From contig JAILBP010000207.1 in NCBI GenBank assembly GCA_024680835.1, forward strand, positions 1 through 6,564: a stretch of DNA of 6,564 nt, read 5' to 3'. Of the stretch, positions 6,548-6,564 are shown in pieces. The notes beneath the pieces were generated by a model. The model was given only the letters and a program-made list of their open reading frames with translations. It searched no databases and had not been told where the DNA came from. This DNA is from RGIG6904 sp024680835. Its GTDB lineage: Bacteria; Bacillota; Clostridia; Lachnospirales; Lachnospiraceae. Each line of letters starts with the position of its first letter. The first letter of the stretch is position 1. A program made the translations under genes and the position numbers.

Positions 6548-6564
6548 TCGTTGTCACACAAAAA

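Noticed and set aside
6321..6557. Minus-strand open frame of 78 codons
   Set aside because: It runs straight through the terminator and all the hairpins, and the protein is not like any family I know.

Overview
The window reads as chromosomal DNA of an anaerobic, low-to-moderate GC Firmicute, most likely a Lachnospiraceae/Clostridia member. This is an inference from the Ig-like (Big_2) domain typical of clostridial secreted proteins, the strong GGAGG ribosome binding sites, and the combination of a UPF0371/DUF1846 protein, a bifunctional-type ArgJ and a secreted serpin. No rRNA, tRNA, CRISPR array or insertion sequence is visible.

All five genes lie on the minus strand, so transcription runs from right to left. 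From the right: a gene-free 343-base region (6222-6564) holds a run of hairpins ending in a minus-strand intrinsic terminator, which belongs to a transcript entering from outside the window. Next come a further imperfect palindrome and a near-consensus sigma-A promoter (TTGACA, 17 bases, TATGAT) with an inverted repeat across its -35 box. This promoter drives argJ (arginine biosynthesis). argJ overlaps maf (nucleotide pyrophosphatase, house-cleaning) by 4 bases. An 80-base gap follows, then a UPF0371/DUF1846 protein of unknown function, then after 41 bases a CPA2-type cation:proton antiporter. After a 138-base gap comes a secreted serpin whose last few codons run off the left edge.

argJ and maf are clearly coupled. 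DUF1846 and the antiporter are probably on the same transcript, since no terminator is seen between any of these genes. The serpin may be read through from the antiporter or may have its own weak promoter. Functionally the cluster mixes housekeeping genes (argJ, maf), an unknown conserved protein, an ion transporter and an extracellular protease inhibitor, so it is not an obvious single pathway. The most distinctive items are the serpin with its Ig-like N-terminal domain and small-residue reactive centre, and the unidentified multi-hairpin region at the right edge. I see no convincing wholly new defence or mobile system.
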